NCBI GenBank assembly: GCA_947579605.1 | Contig: OX388312.1 | Location: 3,596,001-3,660,000, forward strand | Origin: Athripsodes cinereus | Lineage: Eukaryota; Arthropoda; Insecta; Trichoptera; Leptoceridae | Direction: 5' to 3' | Length of the DNA stretch: 64,000 nt | Part shown: one piece after another, positions 48,246-59,577 of the stretch | Numbering within the stretch: position 1 is the stretch's first letter | Layout of the letters: every line of letters begins with the position of its first letter | The notes under the pieces: generated by a model | Databases searched by the model: none | What the model was told of the DNA's origin: nothing | Seen by the model: the letters and a program-made list of their open reading frames with translations, nothing else | Position numbers and translations under genes: made by a program

Positions 48246-49440
48246 CACAAAAATATATTATTCTATTGTATATTCTTTATTCAAAGGACATCCACTCGTT
48301 TACTTCGTTTATGGAACATATGTATTAACTAGTTTTGTTGTTCACATTGTTGTGAGTACGGATATAATTTATTGTTCGCTTATTTAGTTGACATAAAATT
48401 AAGCGGGATTAATAAAATTTTATTATTCTTTGATTTAGGATAAAACCCAAATTATCGTTGAATATTTTATACCCACAATGCTTCAACTTTCGATAATCTT
48501 CTATAAGTGGTATAATCAGTGCACTAACAGTATGTAATGCTATAACGAGCATAATATAAATACTCTCCTCTCCTTGCCATAAAAATAGTATTTGAAACGA
48601 GCGGCATTGTTTATTTAAATATTTATTTATTCTTCACTGCGCATTGACTGCAAGCAATTTTACAGATAAATGTAACCAATATCAATGTACAGATGGCGAG
48701 TTTAACACAATTTCATATAAATACCAGTATAAAATTATTATAAGAAGGGAAAAGTGGTGGTACAAGGTAGAGAAAAGGATTGGGGCACAGACACTTAATT
48801 TGGTGCTAATAATGATCCTTGACCACCCGTTTGAGCAATCTTATCCTGAAAGTTAGACTGCTCCAACAGCGTTTACCATGAACTGAAAACGAGTTCGCAA
48901 AAAATCCGAACTATGAACTAATATCACCAGAAGATTCTCACTATGGGATTGTAAGGGTAAGCCACGACGTGATATTCGAATATTTCTTTGATATAATATG
49001 GTGAAAACGTAGAGTGCAAACAATTATACTCAAGTTTATCATATTTGAATTAAACAATAATGGTTAATGCATCACATATCGTTTTTATTATATCTGTGCG
49101 TAAGGCGACAATACTCGTACTCGTAAGTAAGCAATGTCATGGTATGAATCAATGACTTTATACCTACTCTGTAGTGTTACAATAATTATTACAGTAGATA
49201 TTATGTTTTATTAATTATCTAATGTATTAAATATTAATTATCACTGGCAATGAAAATGATACCATCCTCTGCCACAAGGTAGTTCACTAGTTATCTAGCT
49301 GTAATTCTATTATTATCAGTATATTATATTATAATTATTATTATAGTTGTCTGCCTCCACATTTTAATGCAAATTGTATTTGTCGCTTATTCCTGTAAAA
49401 ATAATGCCATTGATTCAAATCCTTATTTAATTATCCAGCA
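48246..49440. other. AT-rich DNA with a LINE-J tail trace
   Basis: At 48618-48705 (minus) TATTCTTCACTGCGCATTGA to CAGATGGCGAGTTTAAC is a decayed LINE-J tail. At 48750-48870 the text TTGACCACCCGTTTGAGC may be antisense of the same RT end. No gene. Confidence 0.4.
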
Positions 49441-49444
49441 AACG

Positions 49445-49625
49445 TAATACTCAGTCCTCCGCAGCGTCTCATGCAAGGTCACTCCTGTTACTTCCTGCAC
49501 CTGGTCACTCCATCTCATCGGTGCTTGTCTTCTAGTTCTGTTTCCCTCCGTACCTTCGGTTGGAACATGCTTCTCCAGGTTGTCTTGTCCTCCAGATACA
49601 ATATGCTCAAAGTACTTTCAGGATA
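49445..49625 (-). pseudogene. Possible non-LTR RT C-terminal remnant
   Basis: The minus strand gives LYLEDKTTWRSMFQPK and broken text near GVTRC. The plus-strand words CAGTCCTCCGCAGCGTCTCA and TGCTTGTCTTCTAGTTCTG resemble the antisense of LINE ends. Weak. Confidence 0.35.
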
Positions 49626-50014
49626 CCTCGCACATATATTATAGTGGTTAATCGAATCTGTATTTTGAGTTTTGCAAGGATGGATACATTTGTTTTATGT
49701 GCTGTCAACGTTATGGGCAGTAGACGCCTCTAGCGCCACATTTCGAAGCCAAAGTTTTTAACTAACAACATAACAACAAACTTACTCAAAATATTCATTA
49801 GAGGATCATAGATAAATAGGTAGAGAAATCATATTGGAGTTTCTAATACACTGCGTGTAATAACTCATAGATACCAATGTATTACCATTGAACATCAGCC
49901 AGTTCAAGGCGTTATATTCACGGCGTTCTTGCTGTCGCAGGAATACTAATGAATCACGGTTTTGTTGATTATAATCCTTTGTTGTTATCAGCTGTCTTAA
50001 TAAGATAATACGCA

Positions 50015-50352
50015 TGTTGCTGCCCGATAATTGAATAAGGCAGTTATAGGAATGCCTAGGCGGTTAGTTGTTAAACGCCGGGATTCAATTAAAGACCGAT
50101 AAAAGTCTTGCCTAAATGTTTAATGCAAAGTTTAACAATCCTTGCGCCACTGTGCCTAAATTTCAACAATCGGGCTAGTTTCTATCAGGCAGAACATTGA
50201 ATGTTATGGAGCTACATTGTGATTCAACACAACAGACATTCCGTAGAATGCCAACATTTAACTAACTGCCTAGGCATTCAGTAGAATGCCGTCTTTTAAC
50301 TAACTGCGTAGCCATTTAGTTAATTGTCTATTACAACTATCGGGTGGCAACA
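50015..50352. mobile_element. Candidate TIR element, 338 bp
   Basis: TGTTGCTGCCCGATAATTG at the left and the inverse of CAACTATCGGGTGGCAACA at the right. Inside, GGCATTCTACxGAATG and AGTTAGTTAAA words recur in both directions (50080-50330). No clear target duplication. Confidence 0.6.
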
Positions 50353-51155
50353 CAAACAAGCGTAATGTTGTTTTTTGTGTATGTTATGTTATCTTGCATT
50401 ATGTATTTAGGCATATCTCACGGCTTATAGTTAATCTCTGTATGATTTTCCGGAATGAAAGTAGGTAGGTACCTACTTACATAGTATGTAGTTATATAAA
50501 ATTTTGCCATTTCAGACTTAAAATTCCACAGATTCCTTAAAATATAGTCAGTAAAATTTAAAAAAAACTTTAGTGAATTATTTTTAAACGATCTTTATTT
50601 TCGATCGTTTTTATCACCCGTCCCATTGATGGTAACAAAGGCATTTAATTTAATATTCCTTCGGAGAATGCTCTGAATTGTCACCGAATGATTGAAGATT
50701 GACATTGTCATCCAACTGTGTGCATACTGCATATACCTCAACAAAACTTTACTTCTTCTTTTTGCTATAAAAATATCAAACACACACAATGTACTATCAG
50801 TTACTTGACTTTTTAAAATCGCTATTATGTTTACTATCCTTGTAGTACGCCCCCTTTTGTTTTCATTCCTTCATCAATAACTTAACAGTAGCACATCACA
50901 GAAGTATCGATTTGCCCGTAGATAGCGTAGGTTCGCCGAAATCAAAAAGTAAAGTAACAGTGACATTGTATGAATACTTTTTATTAAAAAAATATCTCGA
51001 AACTTTTACATGAGTTAATCCTTTGAATATTAATGAGAGATGTGACTCGATGACGAAGAATGGCAGAAGGATTTTCTATGCTCTTGAAACGAACCTTAAA
51101 AAGTGGAAAAAATTTAGAATAAGTACAAACAATAAAAAAATATTTTTTAATGTAC
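50353..51155. other. AT-rich DNA, one dispersed repeat
   Basis: The inverse copy of the 43187 repeat lies at 50645-50710 (CTTCGGAGAATGCTCTGAAT). Nothing else was seen. Confidence 0.4.
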
Positions 51156-51164
51156 TTAGATAGG

Positions 51165-51337
51165 ACAGAGGGAACATTGAAGAGAGAAGTAGTATAAAAG
51201 ATTCCCACGACGTCGGTTCTGGCCGGCCGGCCCTTCAGGCCTCCCTAATGGCCCGCCCGTGACTATATTTAACTCATAAGTAGGAGTTAAAGACTCCTGA
51301 GGTATCCGGGTGTGTGGTGGATCTTTCTTCAATGTAA
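51165..51337 (-). mobile_element. Rep-GC, full length, with target duplication
   Basis: 173 bp bounded by TTAGATAGG on both sides (51156-51164, 51338-51346). Contains ACATTGAAGAGAGAAGTAGT, TCTGGCCGGCCGGCCCTTCA and GTGGATCTTTCTTCAATGTA. The two ends are roughly inverted (ACATTGAAG / CTTCAATGT). The family is unknown. GC content far exceeds its surroundings. Confidence 0.8.
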
Positions 51338-51702
51338 TTAGATAGGTAAATAATAACAATTACATTATTCAAACTCATCAATTATTATCTTTTTGTTCGG
51401 TTTAAGGTTCAAGACACGAAAAAATCTTCCCATTTATTTAAGTAGAAAGATATCTAATAACAGGTTTTATATAGTACCACAGTACCTACATTATTATATA
51501 TGATTCCTTAATATATTATTATAATTATGTTTATCCTAGACCTACAAACTTTGTACAGCTTTTTATATTTAAAAAAGAACATGATTGGGATCTTAGATCC
51601 TACCTAGTATCAACGACTTGTAAGCTTTTTTATATTAATATTTTTTTTACAAATTGTCAAAGGTTGTATTGTCAGTACCTGAATTTTAATTCATATACTA
51701 CT

Positions 51703-51750
51703 GCTATGCCATCACAGCATATCCCACAAGTGGGGTAGCCAGTAAATCAT
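51703..51750 (-). repeat. Rep-250 3' end fragment
   Basis: GCCATCACAGCATATCCCAC then AAGTGGGGTAGCCAGTAAAT. Confidence 0.65.
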
Positions 51751-52000
51751 TTTCTTCGTAATTTTTCTTCCCGTGAATTTGTAAGATATTTTAATAGCCT
51801 ATCGGCTATTCGGGGCGGAGAAGAATCCAACAAATCATAGATCATTCGAATCGGTAGAGCCATTCTTGAATTATAAATGGTGTAACTAACACGACTTTCT
51901 TTTATATATATAGATAGATAATACCCTCTAATTTATCTCAGTAAAAACATCTCAAGGGCTTTAGATGCAATAAGTACTGACTTAGTGTTTAGGTATCTTT

Positions 52001-52344
52001 GGAAAAAAACACAATTGGTTTTAGTTTTACTAGAATATTTCGACTTATAAAATCATTGTTAAATACTTTATAAGTCGATAAGTGACCTATAAAGTCAAAC
52101 TACTTTATAGGTCACTTAATAGTGACCTGCTTTCGACTCATGAAGTCATTGTTAAATACTAAGTCATTGTTAAGTCGATAAGTGACCTATAAAGTCAAAC
52201 TACTGTTTAGTTTATAATAAAATAGTTTGACTTTATAGGTCACTTAATAGTGACCTGCTTTCGACTTATGAAGTCATTTTCAAACTACTTTGCCACTATT
52301 TAATTGAATATTAAGTAATACTAAAACTAATTGTGTTTTCTTCC
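52001..52344. mobile_element. MITE with TIR and internal palindromes, 344 bp
   Basis: GGAAAAAAACACAATTGG with TTTTAGTTTTAC, and inverse GGAAGAAAACACAATTAG with TTTTAGTATTAC. The interior repeats AAGTGACCTATAAAGTCAAA and its inverse several times, so most of the element can fold on itself. Confidence 0.78.
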
Positions 52345-53099
52345 ATTTATAAACATGGAGTTTTACAAAATCAATGTCGATTCAATAAATTAATGTTTAT
52401 CATTAACACTCTACCACCCAGAGTTGTCAAATTTTACATATGTTTTATTTAGTACTATAAACCGGGATTAAACTTTGAGCCTTGTAGGTATGCACCCTAC
52501 AAATTTGTAGACCACTCCAATAATGCTTACCTTTCATTGTTTGTTGACTTTTTTCCTTATCACGTGATTCATAATGTAAACAATAAAATAAACAATAACA
52601 ACATTGAGGTTATTATTTCTATTAATTAACCAACACAATATCTTGATAACATTGATTGTCAAGTAGTTTCCTACCGTGTGTCATAATCTAAAGCGCGCAG
52701 TGCAACAATGTAACACGCCACAAAATTAAGAAAAGAAAATTAATCATTGTCATGATTCAAACCTTGAAATGATAATATTATCGTAATGCTAAAATACTCG
52801 AGTTAAAGGTAATCAATCCTCTGTGGTAGTTTCTTCTTTTCTAGTCTTATGTCAGATCAGAAGAAAGTATTCCTATTCTAGGAAGTTTCCCAACTCTCTT
52901 TATTCCTGCCCCTTGTTTATATTACGGAGCTTGGATATCTGCTTTTTTGACATCTCTTCGGCTTTGGTTTTTAAAAAATTGTTCACATATTATATTGAGT
53001 TGATTCGATTCAAAACATTAAAGGTTTCATGGTTCTGAATAAAACTCATTTATAAACAGCAATCACAAAATGGATTAATTTCGATTCTCCAATCACACC
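52345..53099. other. AT-rich DNA, nothing recognised
   Basis: No gene or repeat seen. Confidence 0.35.
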
Positions 53100-53400
53100 A
53101 GTGTGCCATTCAAAAGTCTTCTTGGAATGTTCTTCTCACTCATTCAGTAACTCCTGGTTATACCTTCTACGACATTCTCCGTTATTACAAATCAGACCAT
53201 ATATTTTCCGCAGGACCTTCCTACAAATGATTCCAGAACTTTCATGTCCTCTCTACTTACTGTCCATAATTCTGAGATATAAGTAAGCGCAGGTCGAATA
53301 AGTCTTGTAAAGCAGAATCTTTGTTTTCGTAATAAGCTGTCGCGATTTTATGTGCCTCTGCAGTCCAAAATGCCATCGGTTTGCATCCATTATTCTTCGA
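53100..53400 (-). pseudogene. Non-LTR RT thumb-region fragment
   Basis: The minus strand reads RQLITKTKILLYKTLIRPAL, TYISELWTVSREDMKVLESF and GRSCGKYM, following the LRIYKTLIRPVLTYxSExWT stretch of LINE RTs, with stops. Confidence 0.7.
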
Positions 53401-53775
53401 TTTATTTCAATTAAATGGAGACATGGATTTCATTTGTCATCATGATACCGATCTAATACGATTCATAATGACCAGACAACAAAAATGTCATACGGAATTC
53501 ATTGAAGAAAAAATATTGTCTCAACTTGCCATTGATGTGGTTTGAAACATTATTGCACATCACTGCATTTTCATATTATGTATTATGACAAACGATTGTT
53601 ATATTAATTTCTTTGTTTCATTACTCCCATAGTCCCATTTATGACATAGTCCCATGTATGGCATAATAGCCATAAGTGTATTTATACTATGGTCAATTTT
53701 ACCGATAAGTCACATACACGAGCGTCACTGTCCAATACTCGTTTATGAATCAGAGTAGCATTACAACCACTATTA

Positions 53776-53890
53776 CTATAGCACCACAGCATATCCCTCA
53801 AGTGGGGTAGCCGGCGGATTAACTGCACTCAATAAACATGCTAACTGTCCTCTCCATGCCATCAAAAAATTAAAACATTCAGGACGGATG
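53776..53890 (-). repeat. Rep-250 3' part
   Basis: GCACCACAGCATATCCCTCA, AACTGCACTCAATAAACATG and AACATTCAGGACGGATGAAG. Confidence 0.7.
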
Positions 53891-53894
53891 AAGA

Positions 53895-54085
53895 GAGACC
53901 CACCTCCACCCGGATATCTCAGGAGTCGTGAACTCCTATTTATCCGCATAATCAAACAACAAAAGTTGTCCTCACGGGCGGGCCAGGCTTTGGACAGGCC
54001 TGAAAGGCCAATCGGTCAAAACCGCCATCGTGGGAATTTTTAAGCAACACTCTCTCTTCAATGCCCCTTTTGAAAGTATGTTTAT
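53895..54085 (+). repeat. Rep-GC copy
   Basis: GACCCACCTCCACCCGGATA, CAGGAGTCGTGAACTCCTAT, TCCTCACGGGCGGGCCAGG and CTCTCTTCAATGCCCC. Confidence 0.72.
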
Positions 54086-54109
54086 TTAATGAAATATGAA
54101 ATAATAACA

Positions 54110-54182
54110 ATTCAGGACGGATATGCAGCTAGTCTGCTGGATACCCCACTTGAGGGATATGTCGTGATTGTTTAGTAGCTAA
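54110..54182 (+). repeat. Rep-250 3' part
   Basis: AGCTAGTCTGCTGGATACCC and CACTTGAGGGATATGTCGTG. Confidence 0.65.
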
Positions 54183-54189
54183 TTATTCT

Positions 54190-54545
54190 GTACTCACTCA
54201 ATCATTCCACGTGTCCAAACCACCGTAGTTTATTCTTGTTATTACACCAGCTTTCATTCCACAATCTTCACAAATTGCACTAAGTATTACACTCTCTGTC
54301 TTCCAGACTTTTACCACTCATTCTTCTCGATGATCTCTTTTCAAACACTTTCATCCTTCTTCAGCAGTGTCCGAATCTCGGTTGCACACATCACTATTGG
54401 CACTAAGATAGCCGAATGCACCAAGCTTTTAGCTGTGACAGAAATATATCTATTCGCGACTATCGGTTGGAATTCACTGTTTACTTTATTGCCAGCAACT
54501 TTTCTTCTTTCACTATCGCTATGACACTTTCCATCTCCCGTCATT
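54190..54545 (-). pseudogene. LINE-X-type RT fragment upstream of the usual C-terminal piece
   Basis: The minus strand encodes SERRKVAGNKVNSEFQPIVA, LVHSAILVPIVMCATEIRTL and later KLRWFGHVE. In related elements this is the GRKVAGxVNxEL ... RAVLVPTLMYGSESW region ahead of the GHVERM block. Broken by stops. Confidence 0.7.
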
Positions 54546-55069
54546 TATTTTCCATTTATGTGAAATTAACCGGAATTCCAGATATCGTGTTTGTTACCAT
54601 CGAATTATTTAAGTTTACTTATTTTTCTCTCTGGTAAAATATTTACAGAACCTTTCTCGAATCTCTATCATATATTCATGGCCGTAGAAAAAAAAGCATT
54701 TTTGTATTACTATTGCATAATCAAAAGTTGCTAGAAAATTATTTTATAATCTCAATCTATCTCAAAGTACCCGATTCTTTGTACTGACAGCAACAAGTAT
54801 TATACAAACTCATAGAGCATTACCTTGAAACCACGGTACCAGGTACTGGTATTTGTTACTTTTATGCGTCGGCCATTGGGAAATGTTATTGTGACTAATA
54901 ATAATGCTGTGAATTTCCAGACAGCATACAGTGCACAGTGAATAATTGCATTACTTCTTTTCGTATTTATAATAGTAGGAAGTATGTTTGTGTAATGCAA
55001 TTTGAATTAATTATTGATTCATGCGGTTTGTTTAATTTATGCTTTTATGTTGGAATATTTTCGAAACAT
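54546..55069. other. AT-rich DNA, nothing recognised
   Basis: No gene or repeat seen. Confidence 0.35.
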
Positions 55070-55205
55070 AATATGGTGGTTTGGGCTCGTGGAAAGAATG
55101 ATCGAATGACAAAGACGAAAAATGACAATGAAGATAGAATGACAAAAAAATATACATGGCTGAAAGGAACGGTATTCGGAGACGTGGAGCAAGTCGGGTA
55201 ATCAG
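55070..55205 (+). repeat. LINE-X fragment, weak
   Basis: GGTGGTTTGGGCTCGTGGAA, GAATGACAAAAAAATATACA and ATTCGGAGACGTGGAGCAAG loosely follow the GHVERM ... RMTKxxYxxxRxGxRRRG region. Confidence 0.35.
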
Positions 55206-55287
55206 TAGACCAACCGCATATAATTATTATTTATTTATTTATTTATTCATTCATTCATTTATTAAAAAGCATTTAAAACATAAAATC

Positions 55288-55469
55288 GAGTTCGTCGGTA
55301 GCCTGGAGGTAGAGTCTCGACCTCGTGAACAAGGGGTCCGTGGTTCGATACCAGGTGCCGGCAAACTCCCCTTTCACGACACAAGCTTTTGGTAGCTTTC
55401 TGTGAAAGGTGTATAAGGTTGTATTTGGGTTTATAACAAAAACCCAGATACCTATATCTTTAAAAAAAT
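55288..55469 (+). repeat. tRNA-derived SINE-T1 with target duplication
   Basis: Flanked by ACATAAAATC on both sides (55278-55287, 55470-55479). GAGTTCGTCGGTAGCCTGGA and CGTGGTTCGATACCAGGTG give the A and B boxes. The end is AACCCAGATA with an A run. This fixes the family's length at about 180 bp. Confidence 0.92.
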
Positions 55470-55683
55470 ACATAAAATCTACCTAGCTGGGCATGAGCCC
55501 GTACCGTACCAAGGCAGACTGAATCAGTTTTTAACTTTACTTTGCAAGCGATTCTCTCCGTGCCAACAAAAATTAAAAGTAACAAAAAAGAAATGTTAAC
55601 CAACAAAAAATAAACAAAACATAAATTGATAATAATAATCTGACAGACAAAAAACCACCAAAATATGAGTTATTAACAGCTAC

Positions 55684-55901
55684 TATTACTACTACTATAC
55701 CATCACGGCATATGCCACAAGTGGGTAGCCAGCAGACCAGCTGCATATAATAAACATGCAAGCTGTCCCCTCCGTGTCAATAATATGTAAAATGTCTCAA
55801 TTTTTCCGAACACCTACGCCTTTTACAGGATTCTCGAAAACTTACGGAGAAGAGTGGGAGACCAATTCTTTACCGTATGCTCCACGGGATGATGAGCGAT
55901 G
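55684..55901 (-). repeat. Rep-250 with 14-bp target duplication
   Basis: TTATTAACAGCTAC stands on both sides (55670-55683 and 55902-55915). The copy has a central deletion but keeps GGCATATGCCACAAGTGGG and CCGTATGCTCCACGGGAT. Ten bases (GATGAGCGAT) between the consensus 5' end and the duplication may be the true 5' start. Confidence 0.88.
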
Positions 55902-55973
55902 TTATTAACAGCTACAGATACAAAAAAATTAAAAAATCATTTAGGTATAAAATAGTTATATAATTAGTATGGC

Positions 55974-56658
55974 CAATTCTGAATCATAAAATAGTTTGGT
56001 TGCACTAACTAAGTCAACTAAATGTGAGAAGATAGTCGAGTCATGATAATTAGTTCTAATTCGTATTCACAGTTTTCCGTACTAATTTAGTTCATTAGTT
56101 CATTTTGACACCTTAGTACAACTATAAATTTCGAGAATTTTTTCGAGAAAAGATTTCGTATTCAGAATGAAATTTTAGTTGACAGCCGACGACTAAAATA
56201 AGTTCTATTTGGCAGAATTTTATTCGCGACTTTTAATGTGCGAATATTATTAGTTGCTGTCATTTTACCACAGAATATTGCTATATTTTGGAAGTGTTAA
56301 GTTGTTTTTTCAATTAAAAGTAAAAATTTATATTTTTAGGGCAACTCTCAGCATGTATAAATTGTAAAATTACACCACCACCGACGCAAATACGAACGCC
56401 AAAATATATCGGCAAATCTGACATTTCACAATTTTCACGCGTGACAACTATTAAATTGTTGCCAGAAATGTAAATCGGAACGTGAAAAACATTTTGTATT
56501 GCGGCATCACTGACTAATATTAGTTTATCCCATAGATTTTACCGTTTGCACTTGGTGGTTCTCGAGTTTATAGTTGTTTATAGTTCATCTAATGCTGAAT
56601 ACTACATAATAACTAATATTAATCAACTTTTTAGTTAGTTCATTAAGATTCAGAATTG
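55974..56658. mobile_element. Candidate TIR element, 685 bp
   Basis: CAATTCTGAATC (55974-55985) and GATTCAGAATTG (56647-56658) are exact inverses, and weaker pairing continues inward (ATAAAATAGTTTGGTT against the TTAGTTAGTTCATTAA side). No ORF. The target duplication is unclear. Confidence 0.45.
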
Positions 56659-57296
56659 TCATTTGTCGAAACCGGTCAAGGAAATAAAAATTAATAGCGG
56701 TAATTAGAACATAATACCTACTAATACTATGTTTGAAAAAACGGATTTCAGTCAAATTCTTGGCACTATTGCGTATTACATTTTTTTTTATTTGTGTCAA
56801 ATTTATTTACCAAACAATTTTAATATTTAGACAATTAGTAGGTAGCACTTAATTATACCAATATCCGTTCTTAATATTGCTAATAAGATATTAAGTTGGT
56901 ATATCATTGTGCAGTTTTCCTTGTTTATGCCAATAAATAAAATCATTAACTACTCCAATACTCGTAGGTCAATAATTGCTATCTACTAGCTATAAACTCG
57001 TACTTGCTCAAGGAATAGACATCAATATGAAACGAGACAAAGACAATGCGGATATTCTGAAAGAGATTTCTGCGAAATAACAATAAAATACTTTCTAAGC
57101 ATATTAACCCGCTTAAATATTCACTGTGTAAAAAAAAATCTCTATGATGTGAGGTATCAAAGAAATAATTACCTTGACAATTTCGCTACTTTACTAACGC
57201 AGAACTATCCTAAGTATTTTAGGGTGATTTTTCAAATGAGTAATTTAAAGTTTTGTTTTTGTAATAAAAATAAGAATATTAAAAATATCTATAGCA
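56659..57296. other. AT-rich DNA, nothing recognised
   Basis: No gene or repeat seen. Confidence 0.35.
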
Positions 57297-57307
57297 AATT
57301 TTGACAT

Positions 57308-57558
57308 CCCGTGGAGCACCCGGTAAAGAATTGGTCTCCCACTCTTCTGCGTAAGTTTTCGAGTGTCCTGTAAAAGGCAGGTGTTCGAAAAAATTAAGAC
57401 ATTGTACATCTCAAATTCAGCGATGAGGTTTGCCACCCATCCTGAATGTATTGATTTTATATTGGCACGAAGAGGACAGTTTGCATGTTACTTACATGCA
57501 GCTGATCTGCTGGCTACCCCACTTGTGGGATATGCCGTGATGGTATAGTAGTGGTAGT
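57308..57558 (+). repeat. Rep-250, full length, with 11-bp target duplication (reference copy)
   Basis: AATTTTGACAT flanks both ends (57297-57307, 57559-57569). The 251-bp element runs from CCCGTGGAGCACCCGGTAAA through CGAGTGTCCTGTAAAAGGCA, TGCCACCCATCCTGAATGTA and CTACCCCACTTGTGGGATAT to GATGGTATAGTAGTGGTAGT. The duplication length and the simple-repeat 3' end indicate target-primed reverse transcription. No ORF. Confidence 0.93.
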
Positions 57559-57569
57559 AATTTTGACAT

Positions 57570-57869
57570 GCACAATATGAATCTAATTAGGTACTCTCTT
57601 TCATTTAATTATCTCGCATCTATTATTATCATATTTCTTATTTCTTAATACTTAACCAATATTTGAACTTAGGATAGTCTGCATTAAGGTACCTAATGAT
57701 TTATTATAATTCAAATCACAAGTTCAGACACTTTATTATAGAATTGAGTTTTTGTTGTGTTGTCGCCATTTACATTATTTGATGGTGAAAGGTAGTATGT
57801 AAGATCTTAATTTACACTTTGACGGTTATGGCAGTGATGAGGCTCTGCACCCATTTGAAGTTTGAGAAA
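57570..57869. other. AT-rich DNA, nothing recognised
   Basis: No gene or repeat seen. Confidence 0.35.
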
Positions 57870-58205
57870 GGCTCTAAGAAGAGAATGAAATGCTGGATAG
57901 ATGTTTTAAATGTGAGAGGAGAGATGGTGAGAAAGGCGAATGAAATATTTGAAAGGATGGATGATACTAAGAGGATGTAAGTGTCTGAAAGAGGGGATGT
58001 TAGAAAGCGCGAACGTCCGAGAACAGCGTGGGTGTATTACTTGTATCGAATTCTCAAGGACGGCCGCGTGGTGGTAAGAGAAATCGGCGTGGTTGTACAA
58101 GACATTGTATGAATGTAGGGGAACCAAAAAAATATGTAAAATAGGTTTATATGGCATTCCATCCTCTCTGCCTACCCCGCTTGGGATATGGCATGAGGGT
58201 ATAGA
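57870..58205 (+). pseudogene. LINE-X RT C-terminal fragment, decayed, with tail
   Basis: GGATGATACTAAGAGGATGT, AGAGGGGATGTTAGAAAGCG, AAGGACGGCCGCGTGG and CTACCCCGCTTGGGATATGG then GAGGGTATAGATAGATGCAT. Confidence 0.75.
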
Positions 58206-58344
58206 TAGATGCATAGAATTTATGATAAAAACATTTTGTACAAAATCACTACATCTCGTAAATAATAAGTAGTGCTTTTAATGTAAATAATAAATAGTGT
58301 CTTTAGCGATAAAGTTTTCCACCCATCCTAAATGTCTTAATTTT

Positions 58345-58535
58345 TATCAAATGTGTTAGTGTACACATAATAGAATTCCATTATTAGCTAAATTGAAACA
58401 TGTGTTTCTTTCTATTCTAAGTTATTGATCACCAGAGAGACGTATTTCGACTTATCAGGTCATTATCAATCGATTGATAATGACCTGATAAGATCAATAA
58501 CTTATAGTAGAAAGAAACACTTGTTTCAATCACAG
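58345..58535. repeat. Palindromic repeat, member of the 35141 family
   Basis: TGTTTCTTTCTATTCTAAGT ... GAGAGACGTATTTCGACTTA ... then the inverse around ATCAATCGATTGAT, ending TAGTAGAAAGAAACACTTGT. The centre is a perfect palindrome. Confidence 0.75.
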
Positions 58536-59015
58536 GTACCTACAGTGGAGCAGTTGTATAGGAATATAGCAGTACTACAGATACATAAAGAAACTTTTGA
58601 TGGTCAGGTCGCTGATACAGTCCGGAGTCGAAGGTCACATATTGCGGGTAATTTATCTGTACCTATGTGTAGGAAAACTATTACACAACATCATTACATC
58701 TACCAGGGTACAAAATGGTTTAATGGGCTACCAAAGGAACTGAAAAACGTCGGGAATTATAGAGTATTTAAAAATAAAATAGGTTTATTGAAAAAAAAGT
58801 TAATTGTCAAGTAGAATATATCTAGAGTAAGTATTAGTTAAGTATATTATTGTTTAGATGTGTAAAATTAAGAATACTGTAAATCTATCCCATACACAAG
58901 TATAACTCTTTCAATGGGATAGTAAACAATAGATTTTTAAGTGTATTTTAGTAAATGTGTAATATATATGTATTTTTGTGATATTTTTCAAATAAATAAT
59001 AAAAAAAAAAAAAAA
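58536..59015 (+). mobile_element. Non-LTR retrotransposon 3' end (LINE-K) with poly-A
   Basis: The frame to 58814 encodes VEQLYRNIAVLQIHKETFDG, RSRRSHIAGNLSVPMCRKTI, YQGTKWFNGLPKELKNVGNY and RVFKNKIGLLKKKLIVK. The YxGxKxFNxLPxxLK block followed by FKxxxxxxL is the end of CR1/Jockey-type RTs. A 180-base 3' UTR ends in about 19 A. It is distinct from LINE-J and LINE-X. It starts at the border of the palindromic repeat. Confidence 0.8.
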
Positions 59016-59019
59016 AATT

Positions 59020-59112
59020 ATCTAGACATAATTTTTTGTTGGCACAGAGAAGACAGCTTGCATGTTTATTACATGCAGCTAGTCTGCTGAGCATCCTAGC
59101 TGTGGGATATAC
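59020..59112 (+). repeat. Rep-250 3' part
   Basis: GGCACAGAGAAGACAGCTTG, TTACATGCAGCTAGTCTGCT and AGCTGTGGGATATACAT. Confidence 0.65.
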
Positions 59113-59577
59113 ATTTACTTCAAGTCCGCAAATCATATCGATAATGTCTGTTAACAAAAAGGATTTAGTATTAATGAACATACCCGAAGGAAATTTCGTA
59201 GAATTTATCGGTTTCTCTAATACTTATATTTATTTGTTAACAAATATACGTTCATGTAAACAAACGGACTCAATTGTTTATTAGATTATTTCTTAGGGGC
59301 AAGGACATAATTTTATTATTATTTCGTAATTAATTAACAATCATCATTTTTGCTAGACTATTAAAATGCCTACGAATGTCACGTTAAAATAGGTATTTAT
59401 ACTTTGCACCAAATAACGACGCAGTCAAAAATCTATTATTTTTATTTGGCTATTCATTTTTAACTAACCTTTTGAGGTCAATATTTATGTAAAAATGTTC
59501 ATTAAATATTGTTCGATGGACAAACAGGATAAATTATCACAAATATTAAAAAAATATATTGCTGTCAAATGTAATTT
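59113..59577. other. AT-rich DNA, nothing recognised
   Basis: A short plus-strand frame (59036-59284) overlaps the Rep-250 edge and is not credible. Confidence 0.35.
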
